The notes beneath the pieces are model-generated. The model was not told the DNA's origin and did no database searches. It was given only the letters and a program-made list of their open reading frames with translations. This document shows, piece by piece, positions 44,024 to 52,806 of a stretch of DNA of 64,000 nucleotides (the stretch's first letter is position 1; each line of letters starts with the position of its first letter). The stretch spans positions 4,650,001 through 4,714,000 of the forward strand of contig NZ_CP115483.1 in the NCBI RefSeq assembly GCF_027627455.1, given 5' to 3'. Made by a program: the position numbers and the translations under genes. Source of the stretch: Sphingobacterium sp. SYP-B4668. Its GTDB lineage: Bacteria > Bacteroidota > Bacteroidia > Sphingobacteriales > Sphingobacteriaceae.

Positions 44024-44589
44024 GATTTCTTTGTTTTGTATGAAGTGTACATGTTAACACGTTCCATTAGCGTGGCCATACATTCGCTTTTCTTCTTTCG
44101 CAAATAAGCATACGTGACACCTAGAGATACCGCAATTTGTTCCTGATGTTTCTCGGTGATACATCTCTTGATAATCTCCTGGCAACGATCTCCTAAAGTA
44201 GCTAGTACGCGCATCACCTCATTCTCCCGCTCAATATGTTCCAACTCTTCCTGTAATGTTAAATCTGATACATCTTCAATACCATATAAATCATCTGTAG
44301 ATTTTGTTACCTCTATTTGTTTAGCTTTTTTCAACGCATTCAGCCATTTACGCTTGCAGACCATTAAGAGAAAGGATTCGAAGGAGGTTGTCAGTTGATA
44401 GTTTTTATCCAGCCCCATATGGTATATATCGACTAGAGATTCCTGTAGAATGTCATAGGCATCGTCTTCTGATCCGTTATTAAAACAAATCATCCTTACC
44501 ACCTTCTTTCCAAATTGGGTATAGATACTTTGAATACCTAAGGCATCATTAGACTTAAGGTAGTCTATGTATTTCTGGTCAGCATGCAT
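44020..44589 (-). CDS. Sigma-70 family (ECF-like) RNA polymerase sigma factor
   Basis: 189 residues. The sigma-2 region spans about 15-95, with EDDAYDILQESLVDIYHM and a SFESFLLMVCKRKWLNALKK end. The sigma-4 helix-turn-helix spans about 130-180, with DRCQEIIKRCITEKHQEQIAVSLGVTYAYLRKKKSECM. The spacing is that of extracytoplasmic-function type factors. It overlaps the downstream membrane TPR gene by 4 bases, an arrangement typical of a sigma/anti-sigma pair. It is divergent from the PKD/CHAT genes with 77 bases between the starts, so it may control both directions. Confidence 0.87.
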   Translation of the reverse strand: MHADQKYIDYLKSNDALGIQSIYTQFGKKVVRMICFNNGSEDDAYDILQESLVDIYHMGLDKNYQLTTSFESFLLMVCKRKWLNALKKAKQIEVTKSTDDLYGIEDVSDLTLQEELEHIERENEVMRVLATLGDRCQEIIKRCITEKHQEQIAVSLGVTYAYLRKKKSECMATLMERVNMYTSYKTKKS

Positions 44590-44666
44590 GAAATGAAATC
44601 GGTTATTTGTAAATGTAAGAATTATTCTATTAATTTACAGTCAGAGATCCTTTATTCACCTACTTT

Positions 44667-46667
44667 ATGAAACGGCTATTAACCTTTATCTCTTTGCTTT
44701 TTGCTCATTATTCATTTGCCCAGGACACTGTCAGCGATGCACCCATTGATACTTTCCAAACTATCATCCATAGTCAACTAGAAGGTGGTGGACAACGATT
44801 CAAGGCGGAGCTGCGCCCCCTAGTTCAGGTCCCAGGAGGTCGAACTCCTTTCTACACTTATCTCTGGGATTTTGGAGATGGTCATTTCAGCACTGAAGCA
44901 AATCCTTTACACCAATATGCCAAACCGGGAGAGTATGAAGTATCAATCTACGCCGTCAATAACTATGATGATGGCCCAAGACCCAAAAGACCCAAAAAGA
45001 AGATAAAAGTAGATACACAATTAGCCAACAACCCCATTCCCAATCGTTTTGAACAATCATTTTTTAGTGCCAATCAGACTTTCCAAATCTTTAAGAACTG
45101 TAATGCTATTCCGGGGCAAGACATGTCGTTGGTCGTAGGAGTGAATACAGGTGGGAAAAAAGGTAAAATATATTTGTTGACGAATGAAAAAATAGCGGGA
45201 CTGGCTGGCTTTTCACTTGCTGAGCAAAGCCGCTACTATAACGAAAAAATAGATAGTGCTGTCAAAGAGCCGCAGATGCAACAGCTATGGGCTACGGTGA
45301 AACAGTCCACCTTGACCAAGTCTGGAAGCCCAGCGTACGGGATTAAGGAGGAACAGCAATTTAAATCGGAAAAGGACGCTATTTCCTATTTTTCAAATCT
45401 GTATGAGGCGTATCAGACAGTGTCCACGTATGAGGTAGACCCCAGCAATGGGGAGACACAGTTTGCATTGGTAAACCTAGACATCACACCGGAAATGTTG
45501 GTCGATACAAATGCTATCGTCACTATATCGGGTGTATTTATCCCCGAGGATGGGTTGGCAAATGTACACCAAGTAGATGTGCCGATTATCAAGTCTCATG
45601 ATCCTAATAAAATGTCCATTCGCCCAGCTCGAATGAATTATAGGCTCCAGATGCGAAAGAAGAAGACAATGACATATAAAGTCCAATTCCAAAACGACGG
45701 TGAGGGGGATGCCAAAAATGTAAGATTGGAGATGCAACTACCAAAGGAAATCGATAAAGACAGTTTTAAGCTGATTGCCTTATATCCAGAATGTGATAGC
45801 TGTGAGAACGCATCCAGCAGAGGATGCTATCGGTACTATCTTGACGACACAGGAAAACTTGTCTTTCATTTCAAAGATATCTCGCTACCAGGGACTGGAG
45901 CGCCTGATGTTACAGACCAGGACAGCACCCAAGGCTTTATCCTATTTTCCGTCCATACTACCAAACGTCTCCAAAACAAATCATTCAAGGCGCATACGGA
46001 TATATATTTTGATAAAAATGAACCTATCCGCACCAATACCGCTACATCAAGATTTAGGAAAGGGTTTTCTCCTATTGTGACATTTGGGCTGAATTCCTCT
46101 ATATCGGGTGATTTAGGAGAAAATGACATCAGTAAAAAATATACCAATGGCATAGCCCTAGGTGTAGGCCTAGCTCCAATCGCTCCATATAAAAAACCGT
46201 ATTGGCAAGTAGAACTGTACGCAACCACGAGCGGGCTAAATACGGACAACCCGAGGGTTGATGGCGATGGTGTTGTTGCCGATCCAGAATATGGAGATAA
46301 GGGATTTCAATATATAGCCTCGCAAACGTCATTGGAACAACGGTTTCTCCACCTAAGTATCCCGGCCCAGGTGCGTTACAACTTTAATCGGTACCTCTCA
46401 GCTGGGATTGGAGCAATGGCACGCTTACAAATCAACACCAAGAACGAATCTACCACATCATACTTCGGTCGTGGTGCCAGTGGTGTAGAAGCTTCCATCA
46501 CACGGTCGGACGTATTAGAAAAGGAAAAAACATCCAAGATACTGTGGAATCCATTCGTAGACATAAACATCGGATTTGTCTACTTAGGTCCATCAATTGG
46601 ATTTCGGTATAACTATGATAAAAACGTAAAACACACGGCCAATATATATGCTCTCTGGCGGTTTTAA
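44667..46667 (+). CDS. PKD-domain protein with outer-membrane beta-barrel C-terminus
   Basis: 666 residues. Signal peptide MKRLLTFISLLFAHYSFAQ, probably cleaved after FAQ. A PKD domain follows (about 40-110: YTYLWDFGDGHFS and KPGEYEVSIYAV). A middle region with SHDPNKM near residue 315 and FQNDGEGDAKNVRLEMQLP resembles DUF11/DUF7619-type beta-sandwich repeats of large Bacteroidota surface proteins. The last 190 residues show barrel-like alternation and end in ANIYALWRF with a terminal Phe. It is divergent from the sigma factor. The CHAT gene start lies inside its last 20 bases, so the two are coupled. Function unknown, possibly a surface sensor. Confidence 0.72.
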   Translation: MKRLLTFISLLFAHYSFAQDTVSDAPIDTFQTIIHSQLEGGGQRFKAELRPLVQVPGGRTPFYTYLWDFGDGHFSTEANPLHQYAKPGEYEVSIYAVNNYDDGPRPKRPKKKIKVDTQLANNPIPNRFEQSFFSANQTFQIFKNCNAIPGQDMSLVVGVNTGGKKGKIYLLTNEKIAGLAGFSLAEQSRYYNEKIDSAVKEPQMQQLWATVKQSTLTKSGSPAYGIKEEQQFKSEKDAISYFSNLYEAYQTVSTYEVDPSNGETQFALVNLDITPEMLVDTNAIVTISGVFIPEDGLANVHQVDVPIIKSHDPNKMSIRPARMNYRLQMRKKKTMTYKVQFQNDGEGDAKNVRLEMQLPKEIDKDSFKLIALYPECDSCENASSRGCYRYYLDDTGKLVFHFKDISLPGTGAPDVTDQDSTQGFILFSVHTTKRLQNKSFKAHTDIYFDKNEPIRTNTATSRFRKGFSPIVTFGLNSSISGDLGENDISKKYTNGIALGVGLAPIAPYKKPYWQVELYATTSGLNTDNPRVDGDGVVADPEYGDKGFQYIASQTSLEQRFLHLSIPAQVRYNFNRYLSAGIGAMARLQINTKNESTTSYFGRGASGVEASITRSDVLEKEKTSKILWNPFVDINIGFVYLGPSIGFRYNYDKNVKHTANIYALWRF

Positions 46668-49254
46668 ATATATATTAGTCCTAACCATACTATGTGTATT
46701 TCACGCTTGTGGGAAGCGAACGGTATCCAACGAGATCACGCAGAATATAGATACGGTTTCCACTCGATTACTGGATTCGTTAGAAACTGTCGCCTATCAG
46801 TATCCTGAGCGGTATATACAGCAGGCCGATTCGTTTGTCAATCAAATAGAGGGTATTATACAGCGTGTAGAAGATAAAGTAATCTATGCCTATATATTAA
46901 TGAATGTTGCCTACTCGTTGAAGGAGCATGGCAATCTATATGAAAGCATCAAATACTATGAAAAGGCATATCAATACGTCCATGAAAATAAGCTCGCCGA
47001 CATTGATATAGCTGCACTCGTAATCAAGCCTTTGGCTAATCTGTATACTCGTATCGATGATATCGAGAAAACCGTAGGATTGCTGGAACATGCCCTTTCG
47101 GAGACCTCGGAACCGCAACAAAAAATCGCACTATTGAATAACTTAGCCCTAGCTTATCTCTACTTGCCCGCACCACAAAAATCCATCAGTTTATCCCATC
47201 AATCATTGTCTTTGGGACCGCGCAATACACTGACTGAAGCCCTGATTTACAACAATCTTGCAAATGCGTATCAACAAATTGGAAATCGTGATAGTTGCTA
47301 TTTATTCAATAAAAAAGCCATTGCTATCTTTGAGCACTCATCTCTCCAAGCGGATACGCTTAGTTGGTATACTTCAGCATTGCTACTCAGAGGAGAATTA
47401 AATGAATCTCCCAAGGATTTCGAGACAGCGCTAAGGTTGTTGAACAATGCGAGTAACAACGGTTATCAACGAGAAAAAGCCAAAGTCAATCTACAATTAG
47501 CAGAACTATACACACACAGCAAAAGACCTGGAGATTCCAAAAAATATTTCACCGAAAGCCTCGCCTTATTGAGCCCTTTGAGAGACCCCAATGGGTATGT
47601 AACGGATTACACCTATACCCACGCACTCACAGGGATTGCAGACAACTATGAGTTTGTACATGACAATGACTCTGCTTTTTATTATTACAGACTGGCGATA
47701 GAGAATGATTTCAGAACACAACAGCTAATCACAGGTCGAGAGGGACATCTCAAAAACAACAAATCAAGCCGGCAACGTGTAGAGAAAATGTTATCCACCG
47801 CAAGCCGACTCTTGGGCAACACCACAGAGGAGGCAATTGCACAAGAAATCCTAAAAACTTGTTTTTGGTTAACAGAATTATCTAAAGGCCGACTACTGAT
47901 CAATGAAATAAGCCGCTCGTCCAATTGGTCACAGGACAGCACCACATTGGGGCATAAACTAAATAGGTTACAACATATCTATCGGCAAATCCACTCGGTC
48001 CAAGACAATCCATTAAAAAAGGAATTAAAGCGAGAAGCACAACAACTGCTACTGGAACTGCAAATCGACGAGAAGTTTTATGAAAAAAAATTTGAGGTTC
48101 CAGATATCAACCTATTCTCCGAAAAAATAGGCAATTCCACAGATTACCATTATACGTATTTTACAAATGCAGATAGCTCACTTTATATCTTATCCTGCAA
48201 CAACGGGACATATCGCCTACACAAAGTAGGAAATAGCATTGTAAAAACCGTAGACACCTTCAAATCCACCTATTTTGGACACAGTCCACAGGCATACAAC
48301 AATGACCCGAAAGCCTATGATTTGATGGCGACAACGATTTGCTCGGCGCTTCTCCCCGAACTACCGCAGAGAGATGGAACATTGTTCATTTCAACAGACG
48401 GTAGCTTAAGCGGCCTTCCGTTTGATGCGCTCCGCCAAGGCAATGAATTTCTTGTGGAACACTACAATCTTTCCTATCTCCACACCTTTATCCTGAAAGA
48501 ATACATCAGCCCCCCAATCCTTCCTCCTTCTAAGATCAACATTCTGTATCGTTCCAACTATACACCGCCACTCCCTAACCTCCTATTTGCCGATCAAGAG
48601 GCACAAGAGTTACAACGTAGATATCAAACGGCAGTATACTCTGAAGAAAGACAATCAATAGACGATCTTCAAAGTGCCTTTGCTGCCCGAGACATCTTAC
48701 ACATCGCCGCACATACCTCCTTGGATGATAACAACAGTCCCATGATTTATCTAAGGACACCCTTATCTATCGATCAGATCAAGGTTTCGTGGATTGGCTC
48801 ACCGCTAATTTTCCTTTCAGCATGTAATACGGCGTCCGGCGAAAATCTCACATCAGAAGGCATGGAAAGTCTAACACGGGCCTTTTTAACAAAAGGCGTT
48901 CCTTCCGTACTGGCTACCTATTGGTTGGCGGATGACGAGGCCACGCTAGACATCACCACAACTTTCTATTCCAACCTTCTACAGGAAAAAAATCCAATCA
49001 ACGCATTGGGCCAGGCGAAAAGAGCTTTTATAGCGCATTCGAATGAACAGGGACAAAATCCATGGTATTGGGCCAATATTAATCATTCAGGAATTGACAC
49101 CGAAATTTTACTCACACAAAAAAGGGACCTTACGTCCCTTCTAATATCGGCATTGATTTTATCTTTACTGGCTATAGCAGGCTACTCTTACAGACGCCTA
49201 AGGTCTAATGGCAGTCTTGTAAAGATAAACGAAGAATCCGAGGATAAACCTTAA
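46648..49254 (+). CDS. TPR-CHAT protease, predicted periplasmic lipoprotein
   Basis: 868 residues. The N-terminus has a hydrophobic signal with lipobox-like VFHAC (Cys21). Tetratricopeptide repeats run over about 75-360 (MNVAYSLKEHGNLYESIKYY, LNNLALAYLYLPAPQKSI, YNNLANAYQQIGNRDS). The CHAT caspase-like domain covers about 560-810 with the catalytic dyad H689 in HIAAHTS and C726 in LSACNTASGE. A membrane helix follows at about 831-848 (LISALILSLLAIAGY) with a basic cytoplasmic tail. The topology places the protease in the periplasm. CHAT enzymes are effectors that cut partner proteins after TPR-mediated sensing. It is coupled to the PKD gene and near a sigma/anti-sigma pair. Confidence 0.85.
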   Translation: MLSGGFKYILVLTILCVFHACGKRTVSNEITQNIDTVSTRLLDSLETVAYQYPERYIQQADSFVNQIEGIIQRVEDKVIYAYILMNVAYSLKEHGNLYESIKYYEKAYQYVHENKLADIDIAALVIKPLANLYTRIDDIEKTVGLLEHALSETSEPQQKIALLNNLALAYLYLPAPQKSISLSHQSLSLGPRNTLTEALIYNNLANAYQQIGNRDSCYLFNKKAIAIFEHSSLQADTLSWYTSALLLRGELNESPKDFETALRLLNNASNNGYQREKAKVNLQLAELYTHSKRPGDSKKYFTESLALLSPLRDPNGYVTDYTYTHALTGIADNYEFVHDNDSAFYYYRLAIENDFRTQQLITGREGHLKNNKSSRQRVEKMLSTASRLLGNTTEEAIAQEILKTCFWLTELSKGRLLINEISRSSNWSQDSTTLGHKLNRLQHIYRQIHSVQDNPLKKELKREAQQLLLELQIDEKFYEKKFEVPDINLFSEKIGNSTDYHYTYFTNADSSLYILSCNNGTYRLHKVGNSIVKTVDTFKSTYFGHSPQAYNNDPKAYDLMATTICSALLPELPQRDGTLFISTDGSLSGLPFDALRQGNEFLVEHYNLSYLHTFILKEYISPPILPPSKINILYRSNYTPPLPNLLFADQEAQELQRRYQTAVYSEERQSIDDLQSAFAARDILHIAAHTSLDDNNSPMIYLRTPLSIDQIKVSWIGSPLIFLSACNTASGENLTSEGMESLTRAFLTKGVPSVLATYWLADDEATLDITTTFYSNLLQEKNPINALGQAKRAFIAHSNEQGQNPWYWANINHSGIDTEILLTQKRDLTSLLISALILSLLAIAGYSYRRLRSNGSLVKINEESEDKP

Positions 49255-49269
49255 GGTCCCGTAAGGTTT
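49246..49269 (+). terminator. Possible terminator of the CHAT operon
   Basis: AAACCTT, 10-base loop and AAGGTTT overlap the stop codon (49252-49254), followed by CATCTTTT. The stem is short and AT-rich, so the call is tentative. Confidence 0.35.
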
Positions 49270-49308
49270 CATCTTTTCACTTGGTCTATTGCTTTTCATA
49301 GGTTTATA

Positions 49309-49351
49309 ATTACTTTGTAATCCGCTAGCTAGCGGATCGGGTTGCTTTTTT
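49309..49351 (+). repeat. Repeat copy 1 with an 18-bp perfect palindrome
   Basis: This 43-base unit aligns without gaps to 49691-49733, 33 of 43 positions identical. Within it ATCCGCTAGCTAGCGGAT (49320-49337) is a perfect palindrome that is not conserved in copy 2. Confidence 0.55.
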
Positions 49352-49690
49352 AACGGTAGCATGGAATATCCGCACTATAACTATTCGTGCTTGGTTAGTC
49401 TATGCTACATCAAAATTTCATATTTATATAAAACATGGATGTTTACCGTTGTGTTATATTTTGTGTTAAAATTGACATTGGCTCTCTAATTTCTCGTTTA
49501 TAAATACACCGAAATATCACTACATTAATTGGAATGAAATCGTTCTCCAGTTGGTAACCAACAAACGAATGACATTTTTGTTGACGAAATTGGTAAATAA
49601 TTACCTCGATAAGCCCACCTAAATTCCAAGACGGCCATTTTCTTGCATGTTTGCGTGTTGTTCTTTTCATTATTTTGCTATTGAATTATT

Positions 49691-49733
49691 ATTACGTTGT
49701 AGTCCGAGAACTAGTCGATCAGCTTGCTTTATT
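49691..49733 (+). repeat. Repeat copy 2, diverged
   Basis: Aligned to copy 1 at 49309-49351. The outer blocks ATTAC, TTGTA, TCCG, CTAG, GATC and TTGCTTT are shared. The central palindrome is lost. Confidence 0.5.
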
Positions 49734-49973
49734 GATGTATTAATCATCAAGCTTGTTATTCTTAAACTTCATGTATACATCAACTTTTGTTGTCATTTGT
49801 TACCCCCTGATTTATTTTTTTTACATCCGCTCGTCTTCATCCCATCGTTAACTTTGCTATTGTAACCAAGAGTTCAAGTGAATAATTTTTGTCCTGTCTA
49901 TCAAAATTATTCACATCTCGGTTTCATGCTATTTTTCTTTTGCTTACATTAGCCTTAGAAATAATTATTAAAG

Positions 49974-51041
49974 ATGAGCGCGACAGACACTTATTCCATT
50001 CGCGTAGAGCCCACACAGCAATCGAGACTCTCGCAGGTAGATTTTAGCAATCTAAAATTTGGAAAAATCCTTTCAGACCATATGTTGGTGGCTGAATATG
50101 AAAATGGGGAATGGACAGATGTGAGCATCGTCCCTTACGGAAACTTGAGCATTAGCCCATCAATGTCAGCCTTGCATTACGGTCAAGCGATTTTTGAGGG
50201 AATCAAAGCTTATAAATTTGAAGATGGAACGGTCAGTATCTTTAGACCAGATAGGAATTGGGAGCGCTTCAATAAATCTGCAGCAAGATTAGAAATGCCC
50301 GAAGTTCCAGAAGAAATTTTCATGGGTGGTCTTAAAAAGCTTCTAGAAGTAGATAAGGCTTGGGTCCCTCAAGTCACAGGAACCTCTTTATACATCAGAC
50401 CTTTCATGTTTGGTACTGAAGCCGCATTAGGTGTACACCCATCGGCTTCTTATAAATTTATCATTATCACTAGTCCTGTCGGTGCTTACTACAATAAACC
50501 GTTGAAACTTAAAGTAGAAACTCACTTCACAAGAGCAGCACAAGGTGGTGTAGGTTTTTCAAAAAATGCAGGTAACTATGCTTTGTCCTTGTACCCTACA
50601 CGACTAGCCAATGATGAAGGTTTCGACCAATTGATTTGGACAGATGCCAAAGAGCACAAGTACATCGAGGAAGCAGGTACAGCCAACTTGGTATTCCGTA
50701 TTGGCGATACTATTATCACCCCTCACGATGATACTATCTTACACGGTGTGACACGTCGCACGATTGTTGAACTTGCGCAGCATTGGGGATACAAAATCGA
50801 ACAACGCCATGTATCCGTAGAAGAATTGATCAATGGAATTAAAGAAGGTATAGTATCCGACGCTTTTGCAGCAGGTACAGCAGCAACTTTGACACCCATC
50901 TCGACAATTGGATACAATGGAGAGCTTTATGAATTACCAGAAGTAGAAAACCGAGAATTTTCCAACAAGGTCCTTTCTTATCTTAATGACCTTCGATATG
51001 GAAAAATAGAAGACCCTTTCGGATGGAACTTCATCGTATAG
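49974..51041 (+). CDS. ilvE: Branched-chain amino acid aminotransferase
   Basis: 355 residues, PLP fold-type IV, of the longer BCAT subgroup (near 355 residues) rather than the 309-residue E. coli form. Motifs are SALHYGQAIFEGIKAYKFEDG near residue 62, GGVGFSKNAGNYALSLYPT near residue 197 with the PLP lysine, and EEAGTANLVFRI near residue 230, with the phosphate loop in AFAAGTAATLTPIS near residue 300. It transfers the amino group between glutamate and the 2-oxo acids of leucine, isoleucine and valine. No other ilv genes are near. It is monocistronic with a strong terminator. Confidence 0.93.
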   Translation: MSATDTYSIRVEPTQQSRLSQVDFSNLKFGKILSDHMLVAEYENGEWTDVSIVPYGNLSISPSMSALHYGQAIFEGIKAYKFEDGTVSIFRPDRNWERFNKSAARLEMPEVPEEIFMGGLKKLLEVDKAWVPQVTGTSLYIRPFMFGTEAALGVHPSASYKFIIITSPVGAYYNKPLKLKVETHFTRAAQGGVGFSKNAGNYALSLYPTRLANDEGFDQLIWTDAKEHKYIEEAGTANLVFRIGDTIITPHDDTILHGVTRRTIVELAQHWGYKIEQRHVSVEELINGIKEGIVSDAFAAGTAATLTPISTIGYNGELYELPEVENREFSNKVLSYLNDLRYGKIEDPFGWNFIV

Positions 51042-51057
51042 GTAACTCGTATGAAAG

Positions 51058-51096
51058 AAAAAAGGCCGCATTCATGAATGCGGCCTTTTTTTGTTT
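51058..51096. terminator. Terminator between ilvE and miaA
   Basis: AAAAAGGCCGCATTCATGAATGCGGCCTTTTTTT: the 16-base core GCCGCATTCATGAATGC is nearly self-complementary with A- and T-runs at its feet, suiting both convergent genes. Confidence 0.85.
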
Positions 51097-52004
51097 CAAG
51101 CTTTTAGTTTCTTCTGTATATAGTCCAACACCTGTTCGATATCTTGCGGTTCGAACCACACAGCATCACCACCTTTTTTAAACCAGGTAATTTGCCGTTT
51201 GGCGTACCTTCTTGAATTTTGCTTAATTCGGTCTATAGCTTCATCCCATGTAAGGATACAAGCCAGATAATCAAAAATTTCCGCATATCCGACTGTCAGA
51301 AGCGCTGGCTTATCCTTATAATTAACCAAGCTCTTAACCTCATCAATCAACCCTGCGGCCACCATCGTATCTACACGCCGATTGATCCTGTCGTAAAGCT
51401 TTTCTCGATCGGTATTCAAGGCAATTGTAATGATATTAAATGGCCGCTTTGCCGTAGTATTCTGTCTGTAAAATGAAAATGGCTTGCCCGTGCTCTCATA
51501 GACTTCCAATGCACGAATCACACGTTGGGAATTACTCCGATCGACTTCTTCAAAATACTCGGGATCGACCTCTCTCAAATAGGTCTGAAGTACTTCAATC
51601 CCTTCCGCTTCAAATCGATTATTCAGTCTATCCCGGACTCCAGGGAGCGGCTTAGGTAGGTTGTCTAGCCCTTCACAAACGGCCTTAACAAACAAGCCCG
51701 ATCCACCCACCAATACGACCACATCATGAATCTGGAATAGCTTTTCCAACAAAGCAAGGACGTCGCGTTCAAAATCTCCTGCTGAATAATCCTGCTCTAT
51801 GGAATGTGAATCAACAAAATGGTGTGGCGCCGCTGCCAACTCTTCCATAGAGGGCTTGGCTGTACCAATGGTCATTTCTCGATAGAACTGTCGAGAATCA
51901 GCAGATATAATTTCGGTCTTAAAATGATTGGCGACTTGAATAGCCATAGCAGTTTTCCCTATCGCGGTAGGGCCTACTATGGCTATTAATGTTTTTTGCT
52001 TCAA
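51096..52004 (-). CDS. miaA: tRNA dimethylallyltransferase MiaA
   Basis: 302 residues, normal length. P-loop GPTAIGKTA at 11-19, the substrate-contact stretch SADSRQFYREMTIGTAKPS near residue 36, DYSAGDFERD near residue 75 and LVGGSGLFVKAV near residue 100 are all family signatures. RRYAKRQITWFKKG near the end is the tRNA-binding tail. It adds the dimethylallyl group to A37 of tRNAs reading U-starting codons. The upstream gene on the same strand starts 13 bases away at its 3' end and may share its transcript. Confidence 0.93.
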   Translation of the reverse strand: MKQKTLIAIVGPTAIGKTAMAIQVANHFKTEIISADSRQFYREMTIGTAKPSMEELAAAPHHFVDSHSIEQDYSAGDFERDVLALLEKLFQIHDVVVLVGGSGLFVKAVCEGLDNLPKPLPGVRDRLNNRFEAEGIEVLQTYLREVDPEYFEEVDRSNSQRVIRALEVYESTGKPFSFYRQNTTAKRPFNIITIALNTDREKLYDRINRRVDTMVAAGLIDEVKSLVNYKDKPALLTVGYAEIFDYLACILTWDEAIDRIKQNSRRYAKRQITWFKKGGDAVWFEPQDIEQVLDYIQKKLKA

Positions 52005-52017
52005 AGCGAGACCTTTG

Positions 52018-52599
52018 TTAATACTCGTCTTCTACTCCTGATGGACGATTGCCGCCATCTGTATCTTCTTCCCCCTGCTCATCATCAAACATATCGAAAT
52101 CATCCTCTTCATCGACACCATACTGCGTCTCCTCCTCTTCATACTCGGCATCATCTTCATCCACTGGTACCGCAGGTATTACTGCACTGCCAAGCGACTT
52201 CGGAGCCACTCCGATAGTTTTAAATACAGTAGGATATTCTTTCCCTTCTTCTTCTTTGAGGATTTTGATTAACTCAACATGAAAATCGTAAGGTCGCTCA
52301 AAATTGTATACATAATAGAACTTCTGGTGCGGATCGTCAATAAATTTACTTAACCGCACACCTTCCATCAAAAGGACTTCGTTTGCAATCTTCCTCTCGG
52401 TAGGGAACAAGGCGATTTCAGTACCTTTTTTCCATTGATCATTGCTTACATAAAACGAAGAAGATGTTTCGACTTCGTAACCGGTAGTCTTATGGATTGC
52501 ATGGTGAAGGTCCAAAAATGTTTGCTTAGAAAGCATATCAATTTCACGGTAAACATCTTCGTAGTCTTCGAAAGTAACTCTAAATCTGTAAATAGCCAT
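52018..52599 (-). CDS. pRiA4b ORF-3-like domain protein with acidic tail
   Basis: 193 residues. Residues 1-135 resemble the plasmid pRiA4b ORF-3 / IS1096 TnpR-like domain: MAIYRFRVTFEDYEDVYREIDM, FLDLHHAIHKTTGYE and FYYVYNFERPYDFHVELIKI. That domain is widespread in chromosomes and is not evidence of a mobile element. The last 50 residues are strikingly rich in Asp and Glu (DEDDAEYEEEE-type runs) and probably disordered. It sits directly upstream of miaA on one strand. Function unknown. Confidence 0.75.
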   Translation of the reverse strand: MAIYRFRVTFEDYEDVYREIDMLSKQTFLDLHHAIHKTTGYEVETSSSFYVSNDQWKKGTEIALFPTERKIANEVLLMEGVRLSKFIDDPHQKFYYVYNFERPYDFHVELIKILKEEEGKEYPTVFKTIGVAPKSLGSAVIPAVPVDEDDAEYEEEETQYGVDEEDDFDMFDDEQGEEDTDGGNRPSGVEDEY

Positions 52600-52806
52600 T
52601 GTCTTATATGTTGAAATCTATAGTATCATTTGATGCAAAAGCGGTCTAAAATTACGATTTTATTTCTTTAATAAAAATCAAAAGACCAGCTTACGCTGTC
52701 AATTCAAGTTATTGATATGGACTTTATGTCCACTTACTACGTGATGCTGTTGTATTCTCCTACCGGAGAGCCCCCACTATCTTTAACACCTAAAAGAAAC
52801 AAATCA

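Larger units (their letters stand above)
49255..49973. other. Gene-free 0.7-kb interval with diverged repeats
   Basis: Very AT-rich stretch between the CHAT gene and ilvE. Two short overlapping open frames (49443-49670 minus, 49647-49865 plus) have no protein-like features and are not called. It contains two related 43-base sequences and an 18-bp palindrome listed separately. The promoter of ilvE should lie near its right end, but I see no convincing TAnnTTTG box there. Confidence 0.5.

Noticed and set aside
49443..49865. Two short overlapping frames in the ilvE upstream interval
   Set aside because: They overlap on opposite strands, have cysteine/histidine-rich translations without family motifs, and no promoter or start signal.
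52018..52599. Reading the pRiA4b ORF-3/IS1096-like protein as evidence of a mobile element
   Set aside because: No transposase, terminal repeats or target duplication is visible nearby, and the domain is common in chromosomal genes.
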